From Enterobacter huaxiensis (GTDB taxonomy: Bacteria > Pseudomonadota > Gammaproteobacteria > Enterobacterales > Enterobacteriaceae): a stretch of 64,000 bases of DNA. The notes beneath the pieces were generated by a model. It was not told the DNA's origin. It saw only the letters and a program-made list of their open reading frames with translations, and ran no database searches. Position 1 is the first letter of the stretch, and each line of letters starts with the position of its first letter. The stretch is taken from positions 4,650,001 to 4,714,000 of the forward strand of contig NZ_CP043342.1 of NCBI RefSeq assembly GCF_003594935.2. The letters are read 5' to 3'. This document shows, in pieces, positions 27,198 to 35,994 of the stretch. Both the position numbers and the translations under genes were made by a program.

Positions 27198-27374
27198 TGT
27201 GAATTCAGTCACACTTCAGAAACAAACCGACGAGAGTCGAATGTGACCCTAATCACAAAACATGGGGCAAACTGCTTTATTTTTGTCCACTGTATTTTTT
27301 TTACGCGTCAGTTTTGTGATGCAGATCACTTCAATAATCTCCCCACCCCCTACATTTACGTGATTGAGATCACA
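27198..27374 (+). promoter_or_regulatory. Cluster of four CRP sites in the mtlA promoter
   Basis: The 661-base gap between yibI and mtlA holds four TGTGA-N6-TCACA type sites: 27198-27213 (perfect), 27242-27257 (perfect), 27315-27330 (TCACT right half) and 27359-27374 (CGTGA left half). E. coli mtlA likewise has several CRP sites, so this is the catabolite-activated mannitol promoter. The first ~300 bases of the gap (26856-27150) are A+T-rich with nothing I can name. Confidence 0.88.
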
Positions 27375-27516
27375 CAAATTTTCGCTGTCTGGACAGTTGA
27401 ACGATTCAGTGCCAGATTTCACAGCATCAGAACAGGGCTCGGCTACCTCTGCCGCCGCGCATTAACAATAAACCTCGGGCCGCAAGCCTAAGCGTAAACA
27501 GAAGAAGGGGTGTTTT

Positions 27517-29424
27517 ATGTCATCCGATTTCAAGATCAAAGTACAAAGCTTTGGTCGTTTCCTCAGCAACATGGTGATGCCAAATATCGGCGCGTTTATC
27601 GCGTGGGGTATTATCACCGCATTGTTTATTCCAACAGGGTGGTTGCCTAACGAAACGCTGGCGAAGCTTGTTGGCCCAATGATTACCTATCTGCTGCCGC
27701 TGCTCATCGGTTATACCGGTGGTCGTCTGGTCGGCGGTGACCGCGGTGGCGTAGTGGGTGCCATCACGACCATGGGTGTGATCGTCGGTGCGGACATGCC
27801 GATGTTCCTTGGCGCGATGATTGCCGGTCCTCTGGGCGGCTGGGCGATTAAGAAATTCGACGTCTGGGTTGATGGCAAAATCAAATCCGGCTTCGAAATG
27901 CTGGTGAACAACTTCTCTGCGGGCATCATCGGGATGATCCTCGCGATTCTGGCGTTCATGGGCATTGGCCCTGCGGTTGAAGTCCTGTCCAAAATTCTGG
28001 CTGCGGGCGTTAACTTCATGGTGGCGCACGACATGCTGCCGCTGGCGTCTATCTTTGTTGAACCGGCGAAAATCCTGTTCCTCAACAACGCCATCAACCA
28101 CGGTATCTTCTCACCGCTGGGTATTCAGCAGTCTCACGACCTCGGCAAGTCCATCTTCTTCCTGATTGAAGCTAACCCGGGTCCGGGTATGGGCGTTCTG
28201 CTGGCGTACATGTTCTTCGGTCGCGGCAGCGCGAAGCAGTCTGCTGGCGGCGCGGCTATCATCCACTTCCTGGGCGGTATCCACGAAATTTACTTCCCGT
28301 ACGTGCTGATGAACCCGCGTCTGATCCTGGCCGTTATCCTCGGCGGTATGACCGGCGTGTTCACCCTGAGCGTGCTGGGCGGTGGTCTGGTTTCTCCGGC
28401 GTCTCCGGGTTCCATCCTGGCGGTACTGGCGATGACCCCGAAAGGTGCTTACTTCGCTAACATCGCGGCGATCTGCGCGGCAATGGCGGTCTCCTTCGTT
28501 GTCTCTGCCATCCTGCTGAAAACCAGCAAAGTGAAAGAAGAAGACGATATCGAGGCCGCAACCCGCCGTATGCACGACATGAAAGCGGAATCCAAAGGGG
28601 CAACCCCGCTGGCCGCTGGCGATGTCTCTAACGACCTGAGCCACGTGCGTAAAATCATCGTTGCCTGCGATGCCGGTATGGGCTCCAGCGCGATGGGTGC
28701 AGGCGTGCTGCGTAAGAAAGTGCAGGATGCAGGCCTGACCAACATCTCCGTGACCAACAGCGCCATCAACAGCCTGCCGCCGGACGTTGACCTGGTTATC
28801 ACGCACCGCGATCTGACCGAACGCGCCATGCGCCAGGTCCCGCAGGCGCAGCACATTTCGCTGACCAACTTCCTCGACAGCGGCCTGTACACCAGCCTGA
28901 CAGAGCGTCTGGTTGCGGCACAGCGTCACGAAGATAACGAAGTGAAAGTGCGCGACAGCCTGAAAGACAGCTTCGACGCCAACGACAGCCACCTGTTCCG
29001 CCTGGGTGCGGAAAACATCTTCCTGGGCCGTACCGCGACTCACAAAGAAGAGGCGATTCGCTTTGCCGGCGAGCAGCTGGTAAAAGGCGGCTACGTTCAG
29101 CCTGAATACGTTGATGCGATGCTGGAGCGTGAAAAGCTGACCCCAACCTATCTGGGTGAATCCATCGCGGTTCCGCACGGTACGGTTGAAGCGAAAGACC
29201 GCGTGCTGAAAACCGGCGTGGTGTTCTGCCAGTATCCGCAGGGCGTTCGCTTCGGCGAAGAGGAAGACGACATTGCCCGTCTGGTAATTGGTATCGCCGC
29301 TCGCAACAACGAGCATATCCAGGTGATTACCAGCCTGACCAACGCGCTGGATGACGACACCGTCATTGAGCGTCTGGCTAACACCACCAGCGTGGAAGAA
29401 GTTCTGGCGCTGCTGAACAAGTAA
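27517..29424 (+). CDS. mtlA: MtlA, mannitol PTS permease EIICBA
   Basis: Mannitol-specific phosphotransferase permease that imports and phosphorylates D-mannitol. Domain order IIC (about 1-340, membrane), IIB (Cys in VACDAGMGSSAMGAG near residue 385) and IIA (His in AVPHGTVEAKD near residue 552). 635 residues (637 in E. coli). Preceded by GAAGAAGGGG. First gene of mtlADR. Confidence 0.98.
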   Translation: MSSDFKIKVQSFGRFLSNMVMPNIGAFIAWGIITALFIPTGWLPNETLAKLVGPMITYLLPLLIGYTGGRLVGGDRGGVVGAITTMGVIVGADMPMFLGAMIAGPLGGWAIKKFDVWVDGKIKSGFEMLVNNFSAGIIGMILAILAFMGIGPAVEVLSKILAAGVNFMVAHDMLPLASIFVEPAKILFLNNAINHGIFSPLGIQQSHDLGKSIFFLIEANPGPGMGVLLAYMFFGRGSAKQSAGGAAIIHFLGGIHEIYFPYVLMNPRLILAVILGGMTGVFTLSVLGGGLVSPASPGSILAVLAMTPKGAYFANIAAICAAMAVSFVVSAILLKTSKVKEEDDIEAATRRMHDMKAESKGATPLAAGDVSNDLSHVRKIIVACDAGMGSSAMGAGVLRKKVQDAGLTNISVTNSAINSLPPDVDLVITHRDLTERAMRQVPQAQHISLTNFLDSGLYTSLTERLVAAQRHEDNEVKVRDSLKDSFDANDSHLFRLGAENIFLGRTATHKEEAIRFAGEQLVKGGYVQPEYVDAMLEREKLTPTYLGESIAVPHGTVEAKDRVLKTGVVFCQYPQGVRFGEEEDDIARLVIGIAARNNEHIQVITSLTNALDDDTVIERLANTTSVEEVLALLNK

Positions 29425-29433
29425 GTTCCGGTC

Positions 29434-29510
29434 TATCCCCTCTCCCCTTTGGGGAGAGGGCTAGGGTGAGGGGAAAGTTATGCGGTTCCTCACCCCAGCC
29501 CTCTCGGGTA
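29434..29510. repeat. Palindromic repeat between mtlA and mtlD
   Basis: A full CCCTCTCCCCTTTGGGGAGAGGG palindrome core (29437-29460) with GCTAGGGTGAGGGG tail, then a second half copy CCTCACCCCAGCCCTCTCGGG (29489-29509). mtlD begins 25 bases further on, so the stem-loop sits inside the operon mRNA and may make the mtlA and mtlD levels differ. Confidence 0.82.
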
Positions 29511-29534
29511 AAAACATTGATAAAGGTTAAAACT

Positions 29535-30683
29535 ATGAAAGCATTACATTTTGGCGCAGGTAATATCGGTCGTGGCTTTATCGGCAAACTGCTGGCAGAC
29601 GCGGGCATTACGCTGACATTCGCCGATGTGAATCAGGTCGTCCTTGATGCCCTGAATGCACGTCATAGCTATCAGGTACACGTGGTGGGCGAAAACGAGC
29701 AGGTTGAAACGGTATCGGGCGTCAATGCGGTGAGCAGCATTGGCGACGATGTTATCGACCTTATTGCCAGCGTTGATCTGGTCACCACGGCGGTTGGCCC
29801 GGTGGTGCTTGAGCGTATCGCCCCTGCGGTCGCGAAAGGTCTGGCAAAGCGTAAAGCGCAGGGTAACGATACCCCGCTGAACATCATCGCCTGTGAAAAC
29901 ATGGTGCGCGGCACCACGCAGCTGAAAGGCCACGTTCTGGCCGCAGTGGCGGACGAAGACAAGGCCTGGGTTGAAGCCCACGTCGGTTTTGTCGATTCCG
30001 CCGTAGACCGCATCGTTCCGCCGTCAGAATCTGCCACCAACGACCCGCTGGAAGTGACCGTGGAAACCTTCAGCGAGTGGATCGTCGATAAAACCCAGTT
30101 TAAGGGCGCGCTGCCGACCATCCCGGGGATGGAATTAACCGATAACCTGATGGCATTTGTCGAACGTAAACTCTTCACGCTGAACACCGGGCATGCTATA
30201 ACCGCGTACCTCGGAAAATTGGCCGGTCATCAGACCATTCGTGATGCGATCCTCGATGAGAAGATCCGCGCGGTGGTGAAAGGGGCAATGGAAGAGAGCG
30301 GCGCGGTGCTGATTAAACGCTACGGTTTTGATGCTGACAAACACGCAGCATATATCCAGAAAATCCTCGGTCGCTTTGAAAACCCGTACCTGAAAGATGA
30401 CGTTGAGCGCGTGGGTCGTCAGCCGCTGCGCAAGCTGAGCGCGGGCGATCGTCTGATTAAGCCGCTGCTGGGCACCCTGGAATACGGCCTGCCGCACGCT
30501 AACCTGGTAAAAGGGATTGCCGCCGCGATGCACTACCGCAGCGAGCAGGACCCGCAGGCGCAAGAGCTGGCACAGCTGATTGAGAGCAACGGCGCGCAGG
30601 CTGCGCTGGCGCAAATTTCCGGTCTGGATGCCAACAGCGACGTGGTTGTGGAGGCGGTTGACGCTTATAACGCAACCAAATGA
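29535..30683 (+). CDS. mtlD: MtlD, mannitol-1-phosphate 5-dehydrogenase
   Basis: Oxidises mannitol-1-P to fructose-6-P with NAD. N-terminal Rossmann motif HFGAGNIGRGFIG; catalytic Lys region in VERKLFTLNTGHA of the polyol-specific long-chain dehydrogenase family. The start at 29535 gives 382 residues as in E. coli; the in-frame extension to 29466 lies within the repeat. Overlaps the mtlR start. Confidence 0.97.
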   Translation: MKALHFGAGNIGRGFIGKLLADAGITLTFADVNQVVLDALNARHSYQVHVVGENEQVETVSGVNAVSSIGDDVIDLIASVDLVTTAVGPVVLERIAPAVAKGLAKRKAQGNDTPLNIIACENMVRGTTQLKGHVLAAVADEDKAWVEAHVGFVDSAVDRIVPPSESATNDPLEVTVETFSEWIVDKTQFKGALPTIPGMELTDNLMAFVERKLFTLNTGHAITAYLGKLAGHQTIRDAILDEKIRAVVKGAMEESGAVLIKRYGFDADKHAAYIQKILGRFENPYLKDDVERVGRQPLRKLSAGDRLIKPLLGTLEYGLPHANLVKGIAAAMHYRSEQDPQAQELAQLIESNGAQAALAQISGLDANSDVVVEAVDAYNATK

Positions 30684-31270
30684 TGCAGAATGCGGCGCAG
30701 GTCATCCTGCGCCCAAATAACAGATTGTCAGATATGCAGGCAATAATGGAACAAACCCAGGCCTTTGAAAATCGTGTGCTTGAGCGTCTGAATGCTGGCA
30801 AAACCGTCCGAAGCTTCCTGATTGCCGCCGTCGAGTTACTGACCGAGGCGGTGAACATTCTGGTGCTTCAGGTGTTTCGCAAAGACGACTACGCGGTAAA
30901 ATATGCTGTAGAACCGTTACTGGACGGAGACGGACCGCTGGGCGATTTATCGGTACGTCTGAAGCTGATTTACGGCCTTGGCGTGATCAGCAGGCCAGAG
31001 TATGAAGATGCCGAGCTGCTGATGGCGCTGCGCGAAGAGTTAAATCACGACGGTAATGAATACACTTTTACCGATGATGAGATTCTGGGCCCCTTCGGCG
31101 AACTGCACTGCGTAACCGCTCTGCCACCCGCCCCCCATTTTGATAACAGCGATCCCGAGCTGTACGCGATGCAAAAGCAGCGCTATCAACAGGTTGTACG
31201 TTCCACAATGGTGCTTTCCCTGACTGAGCTGATTTCCCGAATCAGCTTAAAAAAAGCGTTTCAGAAGTAA
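30680..31270 (+). CDS. mtlR: MtlR, mannitol operon repressor
   Basis: 196-residue MtlR/FumE-type repressor of the mannitol operon, all-helical with no classic helix-turn-helix. ATG overlaps the mtlD stop; a second ATG follows at once. The body from LRPNNRLSDMQA onward matches E. coli MtlR (195 residues); only the first ten residues differ. Confidence 0.95.
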   Translation: MMQNAAQVILRPNNRLSDMQAIMEQTQAFENRVLERLNAGKTVRSFLIAAVELLTEAVNILVLQVFRKDDYAVKYAVEPLLDGDGPLGDLSVRLKLIYGLGVISRPEYEDAELLMALREELNHDGNEYTFTDDEILGPFGELHCVTALPPAPHFDNSDPELYAMQKQRYQQVVRSTMVLSLTELISRISLKKAFQK

Positions 31271-31328
31271 GCCTGCGCACATTGGTGTATCCTTCCCTGT
31301 AAATCCTCCGTTTTTAGAGCCATTTGTC

Positions 31329-31691
31329 ATGAAAGAAGTCGAAAAGAACGAAATTAAACGCCTGAGCGACCGCCTGGATCTGATCCGCCACCAGATGGCG
31401 AGCCTGTCACTGGTCGATTCCGCCGAGAAGTACGCTGAACTCGAGAAAGAGACGGCCACGCTGGAAGCTGAGATCGAGCGCCTGCGCGAAGTGAAAGGCC
31501 AGAAGCTGAGCAAAGAAGCGCAAAAGCTGATGGACATGCCGCACCGCCGCGCGATCACCAAAAAAGAACAGGCTGATATGGGCAAGCTGAAGAAAAGCGC
31601 CCGTGGTCTGATCGTGGTTCACCCGATGACCGAGCTTGGCCGCGAAATGGGCCTGAAAGAGATGACGGGCTTTTGTAAGACGGCGTTCTGA
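31329..31691 (+). CDS. yibL: YibL, ribosome-associated DUF2810 protein
   Basis: 120 residues, same length as E. coli YibL, reported to co-sediment with ribosomes. N-terminal Glu/Lys/Leu-rich coiled coil (residues 3-60), then a basic segment (AITKKEQADMGKLKKSARG) and a conserved VVVHPMT-type ending. Marks the left edge of conserved synteny before the accessory island. Confidence 0.93.
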   Translation: MKEVEKNEIKRLSDRLDLIRHQMASLSLVDSAEKYAELEKETATLEAEIERLREVKGQKLSKEAQKLMDMPHRRAITKKEQADMGKLKKSARGLIVVHPMTELGREMGLKEMTGFCKTAF

Positions 31692-31696
31692 TCGCC

Positions 31697-31724
31697 AAAT
31701 ACCTCTGCCCCGGCAGAGGTATTT
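31697..31724 (+). terminator. Hairpin after yibL
   Basis: Perfect 12-bp stem AAATACCTCTGC / GCAGAGGTATTT with loop CCCG, 6 bases after the yibL stop. The stem ends in A-T pairs giving a short U-tract on the plus strand and also on the minus strand, so it may serve the convergent lipoprotein gene as well. Confidence 0.75.
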
Positions 31725-31742
31725 CCGTTCCTCGCCTGCGGC

Positions 31743-32117
31743 TTAGCCAACTTCCCGCTTACAATACCCAATGACGCCATCATATCCGGTGAGTAGCCCT
31801 ACCTCTCTGCGGTCATAGATTGCTTCTATGTCAGTATTTTTGCCATTCCCCGAGATATCAAGCGTGATGTACTTCTCGATGCCATTTTTATGTAATTCGT
31901 ATCGGTGGGCGTCGCCAATTTTATCGCCAGTATCTTTCAGTGAGTAACCGTGGTTCATCGCAGCCGTCTCAAGGCAGTCCAGAGTACGATGGAGCTTTGC
32001 GGGGTAACTGATCCGCTCCACCGTCATGTTATTGAAGTCGTTGATCATACCTGCACAGCCCGAAACAACCATTGGCAAGGTAAGAACTAATAGCTTACTT
32101 TTATGGAACACACGCAT
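31743..32117 (-). CDS. Predicted lipoprotein, family not recognised
   Basis: 124-residue protein with a lipoprotein signal: basic start MRVFHKSK, hydrophobic core, and lipobox VSGC with the lipidated Cys at residue 21 followed by Ala-Gly (no Asp at +2, so probably sorted to the outer membrane). The mature part is about 100 residues with two further Cys (in LDCLETAA and at the end GYCKREVG) that could form a disulfide. AGAGGAT precedes the ATG. I do not recognise a family. Confidence 0.78.
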   Translation of the reverse strand: MRVFHKSKLLVLTLPMVVSGCAGMINDFNNMTVERISYPAKLHRTLDCLETAAMNHGYSLKDTGDKIGDAHRYELHKNGIEKYITLDISGNGKNTDIEAIYDRREVGLLTGYDGVIGYCKREVG

Positions 32118-32217
32118 TATTTGAGATCCTCTAAAAAAAACAACGCGTAAAGTATCGCAGGCTTTAGTCGTTGTTTTAATGAAAAGCGTAAGAATTTATC
32201 TGGCTAGAATAATCCCG

Positions 32218-32433
32218 TTATTTTTCCGAAATCTCTTTCACATCACTTGGGTGTAGTTGATGAATGTTTCCATCGGCGTCGCGGTAAGAAATCAGCCCGG
32301 TATCCTTATCTTTCATCGGCTTGCCATGGGCAGTCATCATATGGCCGTCTGGCGTGGAGATAACATAGTCATGTGAGCAGGCGGTGATTGAGCATGCCGC
32401 GCTGAAGAGAATGACGAGGGGAAACAACTTCAT
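32218..32433 (-). CDS. YgdI/YgdR-family small lipoprotein
   Basis: 71 residues; lipobox SITAC with Cys at 19 and mature SHDYVISTPDGHMMTAHGKP, which is the YgdI/YgdR pattern of a small SH3-like beta barrel (DUF903) ending in DADGNIHQLHPSDVKEI. AGGAG precedes the ATG. Function of the family is not established; members are small outer-membrane or envelope lipoproteins. Confidence 0.88.
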   Translation of the reverse strand: MKLFPLVILFSAACSITACSHDYVISTPDGHMMTAHGKPMKDKDTGLISYRDADGNIHQLHPSDVKEISEK

Positions 32434-32635
32434 GGTGCGCTCCTAAATGGCGAGAACTGATGATACGTCAGTGGATAAAATAACAGCTTGAGTCCGGATA
32501 TAATCACATCAAAGCCAAACGACGCGACAACCACTCTGGCTGCGCAGGCCAATTGCTACACAATATCCGTTGCTGTGAAATCACTGTTACTTATTTGCTA
32601 AATAATGAATTACTGGCGCCTATCAAATAAACTAT

Positions 32636-33118
32636 TCAGTATTTAACGCACGTATACTGCGGAGAATATGTACTGCTCACAATCAGCATATTACCTTTGA
32701 CTTTCTTCAAATTAAGAGTAATCGATTGGTTATCGCTGGTATTCTCTAGCCACATCTGCTGGAACGTCTCATCGGTTGTTCGATTAAGGGGGGATGAGGT
32801 TATTTTACTAATTTTAAAAGTATAAGTTTCCGTATCGACCTGTTCGCCCTGCGAAAGATAAATTGTGCGCTCGAGATAGGTATTCGAGTCCGGTGATTTC
32901 ACGTAACCTTCATACTCCAGCATCCCTTCAACTTTATTATATAGCTGGAGATTTTCTACCAGTGAGAAGATTAGTGCGCCGTTTTCAGTATCAATGGTTG
33001 CCCTGCTAAACGCCTTACATTTTAAAGGGGGAATACCCCCATTGAGCGACTGAATTACCAGTAAGGAGAACAGCATAAGGGCGCCCAGGATACCCGCAAT
33101 CGGCCAGAATTTATTCAT
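32636..33118 (-). CDS. FidL-like single-pass membrane protein (copy 1)
   Basis: 160 residues: one N-terminal membrane helix (about 5-25) and a periplasmic domain with two cysteines, C34 and C157 (TC-x-x-Y at the very end). Length, topology and coupling to a MarT-like regulator match FidL of Salmonella pathogenicity island 3. The ATG overlaps the stop of the upstream regulator (ATGA), so the two are translated together. Copy 2 (35995-36474) has the same two cysteines. Probably modulates its regulator in the periplasm (inference). Confidence 0.78.
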   Translation of the reverse strand: MNKFWPIAGILGALMLFSLLVIQSLNGGIPPLKCKAFSRATIDTENGALIFSLVENLQLYNKVEGMLEYEGYVKSPDSNTYLERTIYLSQGEQVDTETYTFKISKITSSPLNRTTDETFQQMWLENTSDNQSITLNLKKVKGNMLIVSSTYSPQYTCVKY

Positions 33119-33870
33119 CGATTTTTATTCCATTTATAATGGTAAAAATTATCGCATGACACCACTTCCTGGGATTTGCCAGCATGGCAGTAAGAAAATA
33201 GCTCTCTGGTATCATCTTTGTTCGAAATACTCGCTTCGTTGCTGTATATAACTACGTCATTCTTTTTACAGACTATCTTTTTTTGCTTCATGACTTGCAT
33301 GATTTTGCTTAATACCAGCCGGCTCTCTTCTTCTGAAATATTATGCACATAATGTATATCGCAGAGGCTATCTGAAGTCTGAAGCTTCGTCACGCCCTCA
33401 ACGGTATCATTATAATAGGCATAACCCAGTACGGCCGCGATTATCAGGAATACCGTAAGCAGGCTTAGGATAATGCGGTTTTGCAGAGGGCTAAAACGAC
33501 GACGATGAGGTTGAGACGAAGCAGGCGGAGCCGCACTCACTTCCATAACTTCAACGTGGATTGCCGCATTGAGCTTAAACCCCACCTTTGGCAGCGTGAC
33601 AATCAATTCATGGCAGCCCAACAGCGCCAGGTTACGGCGAAGAATACTGACGTATTGATTTAAATTACTTCCTGAAGCATGCAAGCCGTGGTTATCCCAG
33701 ACGGTTTCAAGCAGATATTCGCGTGTCAGCTCTTTTCCTTCAGAAGAAAGGAATGTTTCCAGCAGGCGTGCAGCAGGTAAAGCCAGCTTGATGACATCCT
33801 CGCTGGAAGGTAACTGTAAAGTACCGTCGTCGCTGTTAAATATAATCAGCCTATCAATAAGATACTTCAT
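33115..33870 (-). CDS. ToxR/MarT-like membrane-bound transcription regulator (copy 1)
   Basis: 251 residues. Cytoplasmic OmpR-type winged helix (about 1-105; LTREYLLETVWDNHG, NLNQYVSILRRNL, LPKVGFKL), a linker, one membrane helix (132-152), and a ~98-residue periplasmic domain with four cysteines (170, 201, 228, 239). This is the ToxR/CadC/MarT layout of regulators that bind DNA while anchored in the membrane. AGGAAA precedes the ATG. The paralogue at 36467 has the same four cysteines with nearly the same spacing. Confidence 0.85.
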   Translation of the reverse strand: MKYLIDRLIIFNSDDGTLQLPSSEDVIKLALPAARLLETFLSSEGKELTREYLLETVWDNHGLHASGSNLNQYVSILRRNLALLGCHELIVTLPKVGFKLNAAIHVEVMEVSAAPPASSQPHRRRFSPLQNRIILSLLTVFLIIAAVLGYAYYNDTVEGVTKLQTSDSLCDIHYVHNISEEESRLVLSKIMQVMKQKKIVCKKNDVVIYSNEASISNKDDTRELFSYCHAGKSQEVVSCDNFYHYKWNKNR

Positions 33871-34100
33871 AATTTCCTAATCAATAGAGAAAACATCGTC
33901 TGACCAGCAGGTGATTACAATAAGTATACAGGTTAACAGGCACGATCAGAACCCATCCATCCTGCACTACGACGCTAAGTTGGCAGAGACTTGAATTAGT
34001 CAAAATGACTGCAATAATTAATTTTTTAAGCACATAAACCTATATATAACTTCATTATTGAATTAAATTGTCGACAAAGCCCATTTGCGGTTTCCTTAAG

Positions 34101-35282
34101 ATGTTTGATGAATGCAGGCAAGCGCTTGCGATGGTCCTACCGAACGGGAACTGGATTGTGGACATTTCTTTCACTGACTTTTTGACAGTATTGTCATTAG
34201 CGCTGGATCTCCGTGATCCTCAAAATGGACGGCGTGGAATTCGTCGTGCCTTTATTGCTATGGCTTTTTTACGTGAACAAGGTGCCAGCCTTTCTGAGCA
34301 GCAAGATGTGTATATCGCCGCATTACTTTATGAGCTTGGCGTAAAAGGCGCACACAATTTATCCCACTGCCGGGAGGCAGTATCCCAGATTTCTTTATTA
34401 TCAAATAGTGCATCACTGATATTTGAAAAATCAGCCCAGGCTACTCACAGCCGTCTGCTCGATTTGGTCGATAATCTAGACCTTCTCGCCTTATATGAAT
34501 TTCCGTCAGGAAAATATCCTTCCTCGGCAATAGAGACCCTTTGCGACTCCATCGGATCCCGCTATTCTCTTGATGACATTCTTACGCTACGTGAGCTTGA
34601 GCAGTGCCCTGAAATATGGCTCAAGCTGGCATCACCATCGTTATTAAATGACGTCCGGGCTCAGTCGCCTTTTTTATCGCAGAAACTTCAACAGGCCGAA
34701 CTGATCCAGCTTGCAGCTTTGGTCGCAATGACCGTTGATCAGCATTGCCAATACCCCGATCCCCGTTCAGTCCTTGTCGCAAAATACTCTGTGTGCCTTG
34801 CAAAAATGTACGGGTTTTCCCCCACAGGAATTATGGAAATGCGCCTGGCGGGTTTACTCCACGGACTGGGAAAACTGGCCCTGCCCTCCCGTATCTTTAC
34901 CAAAGCGGATTATGCGCTGGAGAAAAACCATCAATCATTTAAGTCTTACCCACTGGCGACCCGAGAAATCCTGTGCGGAATACCCGGCATGTACCAGATT
35001 GCAATGATCGCCAGCCGTCAGCACGAGCAGCCAGATGGAAAAGGATTCCCTGACGGTTTAACAGGCACACAGTTGGATTTGAGCACCAGAATGATATCCG
35101 TCGCCAGAACCTATGTTTCGTTGCGTGCACGTAATGGCGGCAAGACGATGTTATCACCCGCTGCCACACTCAGCCTGATGAAAATGAAGGCAACAGAGGG
35201 CTTGCTAGACCTTGATATTGTCAATGCGCTGGAAGGGGTAATTTACAAAATGAGGTCAATGGAGGGCGTAAATGATGATTAG
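34101..35282 (+). CDS. Degenerate tandem HD (HD-GYP-like) protein
   Basis: About 393 residues. Two HD-type halves: an N-terminal one (LALDLRD ... AALLYELG) and a C-terminal HD-GYP one. HD-GYP enzymes cleave cyclic di-GMP, but here the metal ligands are largely lost: the HD pair reads LLHGLGK, the HHExxDGxGYP motif reads QHEQPDGKGFP, and the first half has YELG for HDIG. It is therefore more likely a binding or scaffold protein than a phosphodiesterase. No ribosome site precedes either the ATG at 34101 or the alternative TTG at 34068. Divergent from the MarT-like gene. Confidence 0.8.
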   Translation: MFDECRQALAMVLPNGNWIVDISFTDFLTVLSLALDLRDPQNGRRGIRRAFIAMAFLREQGASLSEQQDVYIAALLYELGVKGAHNLSHCREAVSQISLLSNSASLIFEKSAQATHSRLLDLVDNLDLLALYEFPSGKYPSSAIETLCDSIGSRYSLDDILTLRELEQCPEIWLKLASPSLLNDVRAQSPFLSQKLQQAELIQLAALVAMTVDQHCQYPDPRSVLVAKYSVCLAKMYGFSPTGIMEMRLAGLLHGLGKLALPSRIFTKADYALEKNHQSFKSYPLATREILCGIPGMYQIAMIASRQHEQPDGKGFPDGLTGTQLDLSTRMISVARTYVSLRARNGGKTMLSPAATLSLMKMKATEGLLDLDIVNALEGVIYKMRSMEGVNDD

Positions 35283-35364
35283 AATTATATTCGAGGTATT
35301 TTCTGTACTGGTCTCAATTTGGTACGTCATATGGATATTGATAGAAGGTCTCGGGAAATTTTAG
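35272..35364 (+). CDS. 30-residue membrane microprotein coupled to the HD protein
   Basis: A short frame ATG-ATG-ATT... encoding 30 residues, nearly all hydrophobic (MMIRIIFEVFSVLVSIW ... ending GLGKF), a likely single membrane helix. GGAGGG sits 5 bases before the ATG, much stronger than any site for the HD gene, and the start overlaps the HD gene's end by 11 bases, so translation should be coupled. No family recognised. Confidence 0.55.
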   Translation: MMIRIIFEVFSVLVSIWYVIWILIEGLGKF

Positions 35365-35394
35365 TTTCTTACGTCTTATTTTTCACGTTATACA

Positions 35395-35691
35395 TTAGCG
35401 GTAAAAAGCAACAAGCAATCCCCTCGTACGTGCGGCATTCAACCACTTCAACTGCATATGGCCCGCATTCCCTGGCAGAGCAAACGACTGGTTATCGCCG
35501 GATGAAACGTGGAAAGAAGCAATGCGGTTCATTTTTTTATGGTTACAGCTGGTGCTGATATCACCGTTTGAAGCAGAGATATGACATGCAGCCTCGGTGA
35601 TCATTCCCTTAAATGAGATCGTGGTTTGCGAGGCTGCTGAACAGGTGGTACTAAAAACAATAAACATCATAGCCAGGAAAATACGCATCAT
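35395..35691 (-). CDS. Short type 1 pilin-like exported protein
   Basis: 98 residues from the ATG at 35691 (ATG at 35697 also possible). Signal peptide MMRIFLAMMFIVFSTTCSAA, then a fimbrial-type start SFKGMITEAACHIS with a Cys pair (in EAACH and STSCNH) like the pilin disulfide. It is about half the length of a normal pilin domain and ends VAFYR. It may be a minor subunit, a truncated pilin, or a distinct short family. Convergent with the HD-gene unit. Confidence 0.65.
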   Translation of the reverse strand: MMRIFLAMMFIVFSTTCSAASQTTISFKGMITEAACHISASNGDISTSCNHKKMNRIASFHVSSGDNQSFALPGNAGHMQLKWLNAARTRGLLVAFYR

Positions 35692-35941
35692 TGTCATCTC
35701 TCAGGGAAAAGTATGGGTGGAAACACATCCCACCGTTCATGCATCTATATAACCATAGAATTTAAAAAACCCGGCATCATATGCTGCACATCACACATAA
35801 ATAGATATTTAAACCAGTAAAGAGTAATTTGACGGCATCCATTTAGAGGTTTGAACTGGTTTTTAGCACCAACGAAGCGCTCAAATATGCTCAATAACAG
35901 AATTAAAGAAGAGATTTGCAGGGAAGTGAGGTAACGAAGCG

Positions 35942-35972
35942 AAAAAAAGGGATGTTGTACATCCCTTTTTTT
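35942..35972 (-). terminator. Strong bidirectional terminator after the second FidL-like gene
   Basis: GGGATGT-TGT-ACATCCC stem flanked by seven A and seven T residues, 22 bases after the FidL-like stop. The remaining ~245 bases to the short pilin-like gene hold an AAACCAGT ... ACTGGTTT inverted repeat about 50 bases apart and no recognisable gene. Confidence 0.9.
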
Positions 35973-35994
35973 AACGCGGTTTGAAAAAGTGAGA

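Noticed and set aside
28111..29316. 401-codon minus-strand frame inside mtlA
   Set aside because: Shadow of mtlA; composition rich in His/Arg/Gln as expected from antisense reading.
35319..35558. 79-codon plus-strand frame near the microprotein
   Set aside because: Mostly antisense to the short pilin-like gene; no ribosome site or signal features.
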